Assembly: GCF_033542235.1 (NCBI RefSeq)
Contig: NZ_JAWRCU010000012.1
Span: 62,001 to 126,000 of the forward strand
Length of the DNA stretch: 64,000 nt
Direction of reading: 5' to 3'
From: JAWRCU01 sp033542235
GTDB taxonomy: Bacteria > Pseudomonadota > Alphaproteobacteria > Rhizobiales > Rhizobiaceae
A program made the translations under genes and the position numbers. This document shows positions 42,691-52,522 of the stretch, in pieces. A model generated the notes under the pieces. That model was not told the DNA's origin. It saw only the letters and a program-made list of their open reading frames with translations, and searched no databases. The number at the start of each line of letters is the position of its first letter. Position 1 is the first letter of the stretch.

Positions 42691-44268
42691 ATGTTGAGCC
42701 GCACCGAAGTTGAAAGGCTGGAAGCCGAGCCGGTTAATTCCGCCAGGCTTCGGCAGCCGCTCTATGCGCCGCGCAAGAAGATCTTCCCTAAGCGCGCGTC
42801 CGGCAATTTCCGGCGGTTCAAATGGCTGGTGATGGCCATCACCCTCGGCATCTATTACGTCACGCCGTGGCTCAGATGGGACCGCGGCCCCTATGCGCCT
42901 GACCAGGCGGTGCTCATCGATCTCGCGCATCGGCGTTTCTACCTGTTCTTCATCGAAATCTGGCCGCAGGAATTCTTCTTTGTCGCCGGACTTCTGATGA
43001 TGGCCGGCATCGGCCTGTTCCTGGTCACTTCGACTGTCGGGCGCGCCTGGTGCGGCTACACCTGTCCTCAGACCGTGTGGGTCGATCTGTTCCTCGTCAT
43101 CGAGCGCTGGGTGGAGGGCGACCGCAACGCGCGCATAAAGCTCGATGCCGCTCCATGGACGCTCGACAAGCTGCTGAAGCGAGCGGCCAAGCATTGCATC
43201 TGGCTGCTGATCGCGGTTGCGACCGGGGGCGCCTGGATCTTCTACTTCGCGGATGCGCCGACACTGTTCGTGGATCTCTTCGAAGGCCGTGCGGCGCCGG
43301 TCGCCTACTCGACGGTCGCCGTCCTGACGGCGACGACCTACGTTTTCGGCGGCCTGCTGCGCGAGCAGGTCTGCACCTACATGTGCCCATGGCCGCGCAT
43401 CCAGGGAGCGATGCTCGACGAGAACTCGCTGACAGTCACCTACAATGACTGGCGCGGCGAGCCGCGCTCTCGCCACGCCAAGAAGGCATTGGCCGCCGGC
43501 CAGAGCGTCGGCGACTGCGTCGATTGCAACGCCTGCGTCGCGGTCTGCCCGATGGGTATCGACATCCGCGACGGCCAGCAGTTCGAGTGCATCACCTGCG
43601 CGCTCTGCATCGATGCCTGCGACGCGGTGATGGACAAGCTCGGCAAGGAGCGTGGCCTGATCTCCTACGCCACACTAAGCGACTACAACGCCAACATGGC
43701 GCTCGCGACCGCAGGCGGCGCATATGCGGTCGATCCGACGCTTGTACGGGGCGAGGACGGCAGGCTGTCCGGCAAGGTCACGCATTTCCACATCGGCCAT
43801 ATCTTCAGGTTGCGCACCTACATCTATCTCGGTGCCTGGACCTTGGTCGGCGCGGTCCTCCTCTATGCCCTGCTTACGCGCGAGAGGCTCGAGCTGAACG
43901 TTCTTCACGACCGCAACCCGCAATTCGTTACACTGTCTGACGGCTCGATCCGCAACGGCTACACGGTCAAGATCCTCAACATGATCCCCGAGCCCCGCAC
44001 GATCATCGTGACCCTTCAGGGGCTGCGCGGGGCCAATATGAGCGCGGTTGGCATCGACCAGCCGGAGGGCCGCTCCTTCGACGTGCGCGTCGAACCGGAT
44101 CGGCTGAAGAAGCTGCAAGTCTTCGTGCGTCTTCCGGCGGATGCCATTGGCGACGAGCATGAGACGTTCAAGTTCGTCGTTCAGGACAAGGCGAGCTACG
44201 AGGCCGCCGAATACGAAGCCACGTTCAACGCACCGGAGAACAGGTTGCGCAAGGAGCACGAGAAATGA
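42691..44268 (+). CDS. fixG: Cbb3 oxidase assembly iron-sulfur membrane protein FixG (CcoG)
   Basis: 525 residues from ATG 42691, five nt after GGAG; the frame to 42613 is not needed. Membrane helices surround Cys motifs GYTCPQTVW and CTYMCPWPRIQ. Two 4Fe-4S ferredoxin clusters follow (CVDCNACVAVCPMGIDI and CITCALCIDACDAV). CcoG reduces Cu(II) so that copper can be delivered to the cbb3 oxidase. The C-terminal periplasmic Ig-like part is present (FDVRVEPDRLKKLQVFVRLP). It overlaps fixH by ATGA. Confidence 0.96.
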   Translation: MLSRTEVERLEAEPVNSARLRQPLYAPRKKIFPKRASGNFRRFKWLVMAITLGIYYVTPWLRWDRGPYAPDQAVLIDLAHRRFYLFFIEIWPQEFFFVAGLLMMAGIGLFLVTSTVGRAWCGYTCPQTVWVDLFLVIERWVEGDRNARIKLDAAPWTLDKLLKRAAKHCIWLLIAVATGGAWIFYFADAPTLFVDLFEGRAAPVAYSTVAVLTATTYVFGGLLREQVCTYMCPWPRIQGAMLDENSLTVTYNDWRGEPRSRHAKKALAAGQSVGDCVDCNACVAVCPMGIDIRDGQQFECITCALCIDACDAVMDKLGKERGLISYATLSDYNANMALATAGGAYAVDPTLVRGEDGRLSGKVTHFHIGHIFRLRTYIYLGAWTLVGAVLLYALLTRERLELNVLHDRNPQFVTLSDGSIRNGYTVKILNMIPEPRTIIVTLQGLRGANMSAVGIDQPEGRSFDVRVEPDRLKKLQVFVRLPADAIGDEHETFKFVVQDKASYEAAEYEATFNAPENRLRKEHEK

Positions 44269-44762
44269 GGCCGCATGCCAGGAAGCCTGTCGAGTTTACC
44301 GGTCGGCACATGCTCGGCCTGATGCTCGCCTTCTTTGGAACCGTCATTGCCGTCAACGTTTCGCTCGCAGTGTTCGCGCGCACGAGCTGGACGGGCCTCG
44401 TCGTCGAGAACGCCTATGTCGCGAGCCAGGAGTTCAACGAGCGTGCCGCCGAGGGCAGGGCGCAGGCTGCGCTCGGCTGGAAAAGCAGCCTTGTCATCGC
44501 GGGCGGCGAAATCCGTTATCGACTGACCGATGCTTCCGGGGCTCCGATCGCCGTGCGCGGCATGACGGTCAAGCTGCGCCGGCCTGCCTACGAGGCAGAG
44601 GATCAGGTCTTCGCGCTCAACCCGTCTGCCGGCGGAGGTTTTGCGATCAGGCGGGAGGTACGGGACGGCATCTGGATTGTGGAGACGGACGCGAGTGCCG
44701 AGGGCGCGCCGCCCTACCGTGAGGTTCACCGTGTCGTCGTTGCCGATGGAGTCGCCCGATGA
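44265..44762 (+). CDS. fixH: FixH (CcoH) assembly protein
   Basis: 165 residues with one N-terminal helix (HMLGLMLAFFGTVIAVNVSL) and a periplasmic domain (SWTGLVVENAYVASQEFNER, GWKSSLVIAGGEIRYRLTDA). This is the FixH family, needed for cbb3 assembly. It overlaps fixG and fixI by ATGA at both ends. Confidence 0.94.
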   Translation: MRPHARKPVEFTGRHMLGLMLAFFGTVIAVNVSLAVFARTSWTGLVVENAYVASQEFNERAAEGRAQAALGWKSSLVIAGGEIRYRLTDASGAPIAVRGMTVKLRRPAYEAEDQVFALNPSAGGGFAIRREVRDGIWIVETDASAEGAPPYREVHRVVVADGVAR

Positions 44763-47029
44763 CCTGCTGCGGTGTAAGCGCCGAACTTGCCGTGGAGCGG
44801 GAGCGGACAGCCGGCGCTCGGCTTTCCGAGGAAGAGGTGAAGCTGTCGAGCCGATCGCTGGGCAACGGCTTGCGGCAGACGGATCTCTCGGTGCCAGGGG
44901 TCCATTGCGGCGCCTGCATCCGCACGATCGAGTCGGCGCTCGCGAAACTGGACGGCGTTGAAAGCGCCCGCGTCAACCTGTCGACAAAGCGCGTCTCCGT
45001 GTGCTGGCGGGAGGAAAGCCAGCCGCCGGTTGTGGCGACGCTCGGCCGACTGGGATATGCGGCGCACCTGTTCGACGACACTTCTGCGGGCAAGGACAGC
45101 ACGCTCACGGAGCTCATCCGTGCACTCGCAATTTCCGGCTTCGCAGCCGCAAACATCATGCTCTTGTCCGTTTCGGTGTGGTCGGGAGCCGAGGGAGCAA
45201 CGCGCGACCTGTTCCATTGGGTGTCGGCGCTGATCGCAGTACCCGCCTTTGCCTTCGCAGGACGGATCTACTTCCGTTCGGCTTGGGAGGCCCTCAGCAA
45301 CGGCCGCATGAACATGGACGTGCCGATCGCGCTCGGCATCTCGCTCGCCTACGGCATGAGTCTCTACGAGACCATCACCCATGGCGAGCATGCCTATTTC
45401 GACGCCGCCGTTTCGTTGCTCTTCTTCCTTTTGATCGGCCGCACCCTCGATCACGTCATGCGCGACCGCGCGCGGGCAGCAGTCACCGGCCTTGCGCGGC
45501 TTGCGCCGCGGGGCGCGATGGTCGTTCAAGCCGACGGTTCGCGCGACTATCTGCCGGTAGCCGAGCTGCAGCCTGGCATGGAAATCATCGTTTCCGCCGG
45601 CGAACGGATTCCGGTGGACGGCATCGTGAGAAGCGGAACATCCGAACTGGACTGCGCGATCGTCACCGGCGAGAGCACGCCTCGACCCGCTGCTCCTGGA
45701 GAGGCGGTCCAGGCCGGCACGCTCAATCTGCTGCAGCCGCTCATGATCGAGGCCACGGCCGCGTCCAAGGATTCCTTTCTGGCCGAAATAGTACGGCTGA
45801 TGGAATCGGCCGAAGGCGGTCGCGCCCGATACCGGCGCATCGCCGACCGCGCGTCGGCCCTCTACTCTCCGGTCGTGCATCTGACGGCATTCTGCACCTT
45901 CCTCGCCTGGTTGACCATTTCCGGCGACTGGCATCGGGCCCTCACGATCGCAATCGCCGTCCTCATCATCACTTGCCCCTGCGCCCTCGGCCTGGCGGTT
46001 CCGATCGTGCAGGTCGTCGCGGCGCGGCGGCTCTTCGAGAAAGGCATCATGGTCAAGGACGGATCGGCCATGGAACGCCTCGCCGAAATCGATACGGTCG
46101 TCTTCGACAAGACCGGGACGCTGACGATCGGGACTCCCCGCGTCACCAATCTTGCAGAGATCGCGCCATCCGCGCTGGCTACCGCCGCCGCGATCGCCGC
46201 CCATTCGCGCCATCCTCTTTCCCGCGCCATTCTGTCGGCCGGACGAACGGTTGATACCGTTCCATTCGAGTCGATTGCTGAGATCCCTGGGCGGGGGCTG
46301 GAGGCGATCCGTGCGGGGGACGTCTACCGCCTCGGCCGCCCCGATTGGGCGTTTGCTGCGGTTGCCAAGGAAGCTCTGGTAGGATCGACGGTGTTGTCAC
46401 TCAACGGGGTTCTGCTGGCGACGTTCGAGTTCGAGGATCGTTTGCGTCCCGATGCCGCATCGGCCGTTGCGCAACTCAAGGCGGCGGGACTGACGGTCGA
46501 GATCATTTCGGGCGATGCATCGGCTGCGGTGGCGTCGGTGGCCGAGGCGCTGTCGGTCGATCTGGCCTATGCTCAAGTGCCGCCAGGCAGCAAGGTCGAG
46601 AGGCTCGCCGAGCTTTCGAGCAGGGGACGCAAGGTGCTCATGGTCGGCGACGGGCTGAACGATGCTCCGGCACTTATCGCCGCCCATGTCTCGATAGCGC
46701 CTGCGACGGCGGCGGATATCGGCCGCAATGCTGCGGATTTCGTCTTCCTGCACGACAGCCTTTCCGCGGTGCCGATCGCCCTGGAGGTGTCGCGCCGTTC
46801 AGGCCGGTTGATCCGTGAAAACCTGGTACTGGCTGTCGGCTACAACGCGATTGCGGTCCCCATCGCCATTCTTGGCCATGTCACGCCGCTGATCGCGGCA
46901 ATCGCAATGTCCACATCCTCACTGATCGTGATCGGCAACGCGATGCGCCTTCTCAGTTCGCGCGGGAAGAAGGTCGAGACAGACCGGCGCGCCGATGCAT
47001 CGTTCCCGCTGCCGGCGGTCGCCTCATGA
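44759..47029 (+). CDS. fixI: Copper P-type ATPase FixI (CcoI)
   Basis: 756 residues. An N-terminal heavy-metal domain has GVHCGACIRTIE (Cys50, Cys53) and an extra Cys pair at the start (MTCCGVS). The core has the CPCALGLA metal motif, DKTGTLT phosphorylation site and GDGLNDAPALIAA hinge. CcoI/CopA2-type pumps export Cu+ to the periplasm for cbb3 maturation. It lies between fixH and fixS with ATGA overlaps. Confidence 0.96.
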   Translation: MTCCGVSAELAVERERTAGARLSEEEVKLSSRSLGNGLRQTDLSVPGVHCGACIRTIESALAKLDGVESARVNLSTKRVSVCWREESQPPVVATLGRLGYAAHLFDDTSAGKDSTLTELIRALAISGFAAANIMLLSVSVWSGAEGATRDLFHWVSALIAVPAFAFAGRIYFRSAWEALSNGRMNMDVPIALGISLAYGMSLYETITHGEHAYFDAAVSLLFFLLIGRTLDHVMRDRARAAVTGLARLAPRGAMVVQADGSRDYLPVAELQPGMEIIVSAGERIPVDGIVRSGTSELDCAIVTGESTPRPAAPGEAVQAGTLNLLQPLMIEATAASKDSFLAEIVRLMESAEGGRARYRRIADRASALYSPVVHLTAFCTFLAWLTISGDWHRALTIAIAVLIITCPCALGLAVPIVQVVAARRLFEKGIMVKDGSAMERLAEIDTVVFDKTGTLTIGTPRVTNLAEIAPSALATAAAIAAHSRHPLSRAILSAGRTVDTVPFESIAEIPGRGLEAIRAGDVYRLGRPDWAFAAVAKEALVGSTVLSLNGVLLATFEFEDRLRPDAASAVAQLKAAGLTVEIISGDASAAVASVAEALSVDLAYAQVPPGSKVERLAELSSRGRKVLMVGDGLNDAPALIAAHVSIAPATAADIGRNAADFVFLHDSLSAVPIALEVSRRSGRLIRENLVLAVGYNAIAVPIAILGHVTPLIAAIAMSTSSLIVIGNAMRLLSSRGKKVETDRRADASFPLPAVAS

Positions 47030-47229
47030 CCAATCTGGTCTTCCTCATTCCGGTCGCGCTTTTCCTAGGAGGCCTCGGGCTCGGCGCATTCCTTTGGGCA
47101 TTGCGCAGCGGACAGTACGAGGACCTGGACGGCGCGGCCGAGCGCGTCCTCTTCGATGACCCTCACCTTCCAGATGAGCCCTGGCAGGGCAGTGAGGGGC
47201 AGCGCCAACCTGAATGCGCAACCCGCTAA
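47026..47229 (+). CDS. fixS: Cbb3 maturation protein FixS (CcoS)
   Basis: 67 residues. One helix (MTNLVFLIPVALFLGGLGLG) is followed by the conserved WALRSGQYEDLDGAAERVLF, the FixS/CcoS signature. It is needed for cofactor insertion into cbb3 oxidase. The start overlaps fixI; the stop overlaps the convergent hemN stop by 3 bp. Confidence 0.95.
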   Translation: MTNLVFLIPVALFLGGLGLGAFLWALRSGQYEDLDGAAERVLFDDPHLPDEPWQGSEGQRQPECATR

Positions 47230-48578
47230 GCCGCCTTGCTATGCGTACGGCCCGACTGGCCGAGATAGGCGTCGAATGCCGCAGCGACGGCCCGGATGAC
47301 GAAGCGCTGATCCTGCCGAACGCGGACGAACCCCTCCGCGATGTCGAGCACGCCGTCCTTCCGCAGCTCCTCCAGCCGGACGTTGTCATCCAGCATCTGC
47401 GCGGGATCGAAGCCGTGCGCCGAGCAGATTGCCGGGATGTCCGCCTCGAAATCGCACATCAGCCGTTCGATGATTGCGGCGCGCACTTTGTCCTCAGCCG
47501 TGAGCTGGTAGCCCTTGGATGTGGCGAGGCAGCCGGCGCCGATGCGGCGCGCATATGAGCCGGGCGCAACCTCGTTTTGCACATAGCCGCCGCCGACCTT
47601 GCCGATGGCCGAAGCGCCGAAGCCGATCAGCGTCTCGCAGGTGTCGGTGGTGTAGCCCTGAAAGTTCCGCCTCAGAGTCCCGCCTTCTTGCGCAAGGGCC
47701 AGCTCGTCGTCGGGCAAGGCGAAATGATCGAGACCGATCTGCCGGTAGCCGGCGGCTATCAGCGTTTCGGCGATCGCCGCCGCCTGTTCGTTTCGCGCCG
47801 CGCTGTCCGGCAGCGCATTGTCGTCGATCATGCGCTGATGCTTTTTGAAGGCGGGGACGTGGGCGTAGCCGAATACGGCCAGACGGTCCGGTCGCATGGT
47901 GATCGCAGCCGCCGCAGTGTCGACGCAGGAGCGCACCGTCTGATGCGGCAAACCGTAGATCAGATCGAAATTGATGCGGTTGACGCGGTGGCGACGAAGC
48001 TTCTCGACGGCTTCGGCGGTCTGTTCCGTGCTCTGGATCCTGTTGATGGCCTGCTGGACGATCGGGTCGAAACTCTGGACGCCAAGGCTCGCCCGACCGA
48101 CGCCGGCCGACCCCAAGGTGGCCGCCATTTCCGCCGTCAGTGTGCGCGGGTCTATCTCGACTGCGACCACGGCATTGTCGGTGAAGCGGAAGCTGTGGCG
48201 CAACAGGTCCGTGAGCGCCTCGAATTCCGCCGGCTGAATGATGGTGGGCGTGCCTCCGCCGAAATGCACATCGCTGACGGGCAGCTTCTGTGATGTCGCG
48301 GCGGCAACCATCCCGATTTCGCGGCGCAGCGCGTCGAGATAGTCGAGGATAGGCTCGTCCTGGCGCGTGATCGTGGTGTGGCAGCCGCAATACCAGCACA
48401 TCGACCGGCAGAACGGGATGTGGAGGTAGAGCGATACGGGCTGAGCCGGCGGGAGGTCCCTCAGCCAGCCTTCATAGGTTTCGGGGCCAACGGCGGCTGA
48501 GAACTGCGGTGCAGTCGGATAGCTGGTGTAGCGGGGCAGGCGCGCTTCACCGTATTTGGCGAGAATTGAGCGTTGCAA
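47226..48578 (-). CDS. hemN: Oxygen-independent coproporphyrinogen III oxidase
   Basis: 450 residues from TTG 48578, with GGGGA eight nt upstream; a GTG frame to 48656 would cross the FixK-like box. The radical SAM motif CRSMCWYCGC has Cys57, Cys61 and Cys64 plus an extra Cys66, followed by DVHFGGGTPTII and SLGVQSFDPIVQQAIN. It makes protoporphyrinogen IX without O2, supplying heme for cbb3 and FixL at low oxygen. The start codon choice rests on the leader and site. Confidence 0.93.
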   Translation of the reverse strand: MQRSILAKYGEARLPRYTSYPTAPQFSAAVGPETYEGWLRDLPPAQPVSLYLHIPFCRSMCWYCGCHTTITRQDEPILDYLDALRREIGMVAAATSQKLPVSDVHFGGGTPTIIQPAEFEALTDLLRHSFRFTDNAVVAVEIDPRTLTAEMAATLGSAGVGRASLGVQSFDPIVQQAINRIQSTEQTAEAVEKLRRHRVNRINFDLIYGLPHQTVRSCVDTAAAAITMRPDRLAVFGYAHVPAFKKHQRMIDDNALPDSAARNEQAAAIAETLIAAGYRQIGLDHFALPDDELALAQEGGTLRRNFQGYTTDTCETLIGFGASAIGKVGGGYVQNEVAPGSYARRIGAGCLATSKGYQLTAEDKVRAAIIERLMCDFEADIPAICSAHGFDPAQMLDDNVRLEELRKDGVLDIAEGFVRVRQDQRFVIRAVAAAFDAYLGQSGRTHSKAA

Positions 48579-48637
48579 TGGAATATCCCCTGATGCGGCA
48601 CTGCCAGGGGTACTAGCTGCGGCCAGGTCTCGGCTCT

Positions 48638-48651
48638 TTGACCTAGGCCAA
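48638..48651. promoter_or_regulatory. FixK-like box before hemN (one base off)
   Basis: TTGACCTAGGCCAA is one base off the consensus right half. At -41.5 it predicts a minus-strand start near 48603, 25 nt before the TTG start. Rhizobial hemN genes are commonly FixK/FnrN-controlled. Confidence 0.6.
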
Positions 48652-48791
48652 ATCACCGCGCGGTTTTCTCATTCCTTTCCAGAGTTTTGGACCCGTCGCG
48701 CTCGTCGAGCCGAGCTCCGCCGCGCGTGGCGTGAGGCGGCCTGCCAGAGGGGCTTGGTCTTGTTCTCTGCAGCGCCGTGATCGACCTTTCA

Positions 48792-48805
48792 TTGACAGCG
48801 ATCAA
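48792..48805. promoter_or_regulatory. FixK/FNR box upstream of phosphoketolase
   Basis: TTGACAGCGATCAA fits the anaerobox. At -41.5 it predicts a start near 48840, 86 nt before ATG 48926. Confidence 0.8.
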
Positions 48806-48925
48806 TGCTTGCCCGACCCGCAATAGATATTGACTGCTCGGATTTCATGCGCCGCAGTGGTGAAAATCTATTTCCTATCAGTGCCGCTGCTCCAAATGTT
48901 CGCACAACGGCCCAAGGAGCTTCCA

Positions 48926-51337
48926 ATGAACAATGCCAAGATTGCTACGGGCAATCCACTCGACTCCACGGAGGTCGAGCTTATCGACCGCTACTGGCGC
49001 GCGGCGAATTACGTCTCCGTCGGGCAGATATACCTTCTCGACAATCCGCTCCTCACGGAGCCGCTCAAGGCCGAGCACGTCAAGCCGCGGCTGCTCGGGC
49101 ATTGGGGCACGACGCCCGGGCTGAACTTCATTTATGCGCACCTCAACCGGGTCATCCGTGCGCGTGACCTCGACGTGCTCTACATCTGCGGCCCCGGCCA
49201 TGGCGGGCCGGCGATGGTCGCCAATACCTACCTCGAGGGCACCTATAGCGAAATTTATCCGAAGGTCGGGCAGAACGTCGACGGCTTGCGCAGACTGTTC
49301 CGCCAATTCTCATTCCCGGGAGGAGTGCCGAGCCACGCGGCTCCCGAGACGCCCGGCTCGATCCACGAAGGCGGCGAGCTCGGCTATGCGCTTGCCCATG
49401 CCTTCGGCGCGGTGTTCGACAATCCGGATCTGCTGGTGGCCTGTGTGGTGGGCGACGGCGAGGCCGAGACCGGCCCGCTGGCGGCAGCCTGGCATTCCAA
49501 CAAATTCCTCAATCCGGCGCGCGACGGTGCCGTTCTGCCGATCCTGCACCTCAACGGCTACAAGATCGCCAATCCGACGATCCTCGGAAGGATGAAGGAC
49601 GAGGATTTGCGGGACCTGTTCACCGGCTATGGCTACGAGCCCTTGTTCGTCGAGGGCAGCGAACCGCACCGAATGCACCAGGCAATGGCCGCGACGATGG
49701 ACACGGTTCTCGATCGTATCCATGCAATCCAGGAGCAGGCGCGCGCGCCGCTCTCGTCGGGCGAGCCGCAACGCTGGCCGATGATCGTTTTGCGCAGCCC
49801 CAAAGGCTGGACGGGGCCGAAGGAAGTGGACGGGCTGAAGGTCGAGGGCTTCTGGCGCGCGCACCAGGTGCTGGTCTCGAATGCGCGTGGGGACGAGGCG
49901 CACCGCCGCATTCTCGAAGAATGGATGCAGAGTTACAGGCCGAATGACCTGTTCGATGCCGAGGGGCGGCTGAAACCCGAGCTGAAGGCGCTGGCCCCGT
50001 CCGGCACCAAGCGCATGGGCGCCACGCCTTACGCCAATGGCGGCCTTCTGAAGCGCGAACTGGTGTTGCCCGATCGGAAGGAATACGCGCTCGAAATTCC
50101 GGAGCCGGGCGGCGTGACGGCCGAGGCGACTCGTGTCATGGGCGGCTATCTCCGCGACGTCATGCGCCTCAACGCTGAAACCAGGAATTTCCGCGTGATG
50201 GGGCCGGACGAGACCGCGTCCAATCGTCTAGATGCGGTATTCGAGGCGACCGACCGGGTCTGGATGGAGCGGATCGAACCCTATGACGTGCATCTCGCGC
50301 AGAACGGCCGCGTCATGGAGGTGCTTTCCGAGCATCTTTGCCAGGGCTGGCTCGAAGGATACCTGCTCACCGGGCGACACGGCCTGTTCTCATGCTACGA
50401 GGCCTTCATCCATATCGTCGATTCCATGTTCAACCAGCATGCCAAGTGGATCAAGACCTCGCGCGAGCTGCCCTGGCGCAAGCCGATCGCCTCGCTCAAC
50501 TATCTCCTGACCTCGCATGTCTGGCGGCAGGACCACAACGGCTTCAGTCATCAGGATCCCGGCTTTGCCGATCTCGTCGCCAACAAGAAGGCCGATACGA
50601 TCCGCCTCTATTTTCCGCCCGACGCCAACACTTTGCTGTGGGTGACGGATCATTGCCTGCAGACCTACAATCGCGTCAACGTCATCACCGCCGGCAAGCA
50701 GCCGGCGCCGCAATGGCTGAGTGCTGCTGAGGCAGAGGCGCACTGCAAGGCCGGGGCAGGAATCTGGGAATGGGCCGGAACCGCCACCAAGGATGAGGAA
50801 CCGGACCTTGTCATGGCCTGCGCCGGTGATGTGCCGACCCTGGAGACGCTCGCGGCCGTGGACATACTGCGTTCGTCGCTGCCCGACCTGAAGATCCGCG
50901 TCGTCAACGTCGTCGACCTGATGACGCTGCAGTCCAATGAGGAACATCCGCACGGCTTCACTGAAGAAGCCTTCGACACGCTATTTACGACGAACAAGCC
51001 GGTGATCTTCGCCTATCACGGCTATCCCTATCTCATCCATCGCCTGACCTATAAGCGGGCCAACCACGGAAACATGCATGTGCACGGCTTCCGTGAGGAG
51101 GGCACGACCACCACGCCGTTCGACATGGTGGTGCTGAACATGCTCGATCGCTATCACCTGGTGCTGAATGCGATCAGCCGCGTGAAAAGGCTTGCCGGAA
51201 GGGTGGACGAGCTTGCCGCCGCGCTCGATAAGAAGCTTACAGAACACACCATGTATGTTCGCGAGCATGGCGAGGACATGCCGGAGATCCAGAAATGGAG
51301 CTGGCCTTACAAGACCGCCGCAGAGGCCGGTGACTGA
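48926..51337 (+). CDS. xfp: Phosphoketolase (xylulose-5-/fructose-6-phosphate)
   Basis: 803 residues from ATG 48926, eight nt after AAGGAGC; the frame to 48830 is upstream extension. TPP-dependent phosphoketolase features: YICGPGHGGPAMVANTYLEG, VVGDGEAETGPLAAAWHSNK and HGLFSCYEAFIHIVDSMFNQ. It splits xylulose-5-P or fructose-6-P into acetyl-phosphate and an aldose phosphate with inorganic phosphate. The acetate kinase gene overlaps its end (TGATG), so both form an ATP-yielding route to acetate. Confidence 0.96.
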   Translation: MNNAKIATGNPLDSTEVELIDRYWRAANYVSVGQIYLLDNPLLTEPLKAEHVKPRLLGHWGTTPGLNFIYAHLNRVIRARDLDVLYICGPGHGGPAMVANTYLEGTYSEIYPKVGQNVDGLRRLFRQFSFPGGVPSHAAPETPGSIHEGGELGYALAHAFGAVFDNPDLLVACVVGDGEAETGPLAAAWHSNKFLNPARDGAVLPILHLNGYKIANPTILGRMKDEDLRDLFTGYGYEPLFVEGSEPHRMHQAMAATMDTVLDRIHAIQEQARAPLSSGEPQRWPMIVLRSPKGWTGPKEVDGLKVEGFWRAHQVLVSNARGDEAHRRILEEWMQSYRPNDLFDAEGRLKPELKALAPSGTKRMGATPYANGGLLKRELVLPDRKEYALEIPEPGGVTAEATRVMGGYLRDVMRLNAETRNFRVMGPDETASNRLDAVFEATDRVWMERIEPYDVHLAQNGRVMEVLSEHLCQGWLEGYLLTGRHGLFSCYEAFIHIVDSMFNQHAKWIKTSRELPWRKPIASLNYLLTSHVWRQDHNGFSHQDPGFADLVANKKADTIRLYFPPDANTLLWVTDHCLQTYNRVNVITAGKQPAPQWLSAAEAEAHCKAGAGIWEWAGTATKDEEPDLVMACAGDVPTLETLAAVDILRSSLPDLKIRVVNVVDLMTLQSNEEHPHGFTEEAFDTLFTTNKPVIFAYHGYPYLIHRLTYKRANHGNMHVHGFREEGTTTTPFDMVVLNMLDRYHLVLNAISRVKRLAGRVDELAAALDKKLTEHTMYVREHGEDMPEIQKWSWPYKTAAEAGD

Positions 51338-52506
51338 TGCCGGGAGCCGTCATTGCCCTCAACGCCGGCTCATCCAGCGTCAAGTTCGGCCTCTATGAGG
51401 TCGATGCATCCGGGCGTCCAGGCCTGATCCTGCGCGGAGTGCTGGACCTGGGCGATGCGCCGCGCCTCACGGCCAAGGCGGCGAATGGCGCGCTGCTGCA
51501 CGATCGAAAGCTGGCCGCCGACGAGGGGGCACACTTCGGCGGCCTGCTGGATCTGATAGAGGGTCATATCGGCGGCGGAAGCCTGATCGCCGCCGGCCAT
51601 CGCATCGTCCACGGCGGCCGCGACTTCATCCGCCCGGTCCGGCTGACGCCTGACGTGATCGAGGCAATCGAAAAGCTCACCCCGCTTGCCCCATTGCACC
51701 AGCCGCGAAGCCTTGCGCCGATCCGCGCGCTCGCCGCGCTCAGGCCCGAGCTGCTGCAGGTGGGCTGCTTCGATACCGCCTTTCACCAGACGATTTCCAG
51801 GACGGTCGCCCGCGTCGCGCTGCCGCGGAAATACGAGGCGGAAGGTGTTCGCCGTTATGGCTTCCATGGGCTGTCCTATGAATATATCGCAGGACGGCTG
51901 CGTGAGATCTCGCCACGACTTGCTGCAGGCCGCACTGTGGTCGCCCATCTCGGCAACGGCGCCAGCCTGTGCGCCATGCGCGACGGGAAAAGCGTTGACA
52001 CCACGATGGGCTTCTCAGCGCTGGACGGGCTGGTGATGGGCACGCGCTGCGGCTCGATCGACCCGGGCGTGCTGCTTTATCTGCTTCAGGAGAAGGGCAT
52101 TTCGCCGGATAACCTCGAACACCTGCTCTATGAGGAATCCGGCCTGCTTGGCGTCTCCGGCATCTCGGCCGACATGCGGACGCTGGCCGCCAGCGATGAT
52201 CCGCGGGCAATCGAGGCGCTCGAGCTGTTCGTGTTCCGGGCCGCGCGCGAGACAGCGGCGCTCGCCAACACGCTCGACGGGCTCGATTGCCTGGTCTTCA
52301 CCGCCGGCATAGGCGAAAACTCCGCGCCCATCCGCTCGGCGATCTGCGCGAAGCTCGAATGGCTGGGCGTCCGGATCGACGCCGCCGCCAACCAGGCTCA
52401 TGCCGAATTGATCAGCGCGCCCGACAGTGCTGTTACAGTGCTCGTGATCCCAACCGACGAGGAGCTTGTCGTCGCCCGATGTAGTCTCGCTGTGAGCCGA
52501 CAATAG
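51337..52506 (+). CDS. ackA: Acetate kinase
   Basis: 389 residues. ALNAGSSSVKFGLYEVD, GCFDTAFHQTI, VAHLGNGASLCAMRDG and FTAGIGENSAPIRS are acetate kinase motifs with the catalytic phosphate and substrate residues. It turns acetyl-phosphate and ADP into acetate and ATP. It overlaps xfp by one base (TGATG) and shares its promoter with the anaerobox at 48792. Confidence 0.95.
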   Translation: MPGAVIALNAGSSSVKFGLYEVDASGRPGLILRGVLDLGDAPRLTAKAANGALLHDRKLAADEGAHFGGLLDLIEGHIGGGSLIAAGHRIVHGGRDFIRPVRLTPDVIEAIEKLTPLAPLHQPRSLAPIRALAALRPELLQVGCFDTAFHQTISRTVARVALPRKYEAEGVRRYGFHGLSYEYIAGRLREISPRLAAGRTVVAHLGNGASLCAMRDGKSVDTTMGFSALDGLVMGTRCGSIDPGVLLYLLQEKGISPDNLEHLLYEESGLLGVSGISADMRTLAASDDPRAIEALELFVFRAARETAALANTLDGLDCLVFTAGIGENSAPIRSAICAKLEWLGVRIDAAANQAHAELISAPDSAVTVLVIPTDEELVVARCSLAVSRQ

Positions 52507-52522
52507 GCGCGGTGGGATCGAT

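Noticed and set aside
44726..46213. 495-residue minus-strand frame
   Set aside because: Antisense to fixI.
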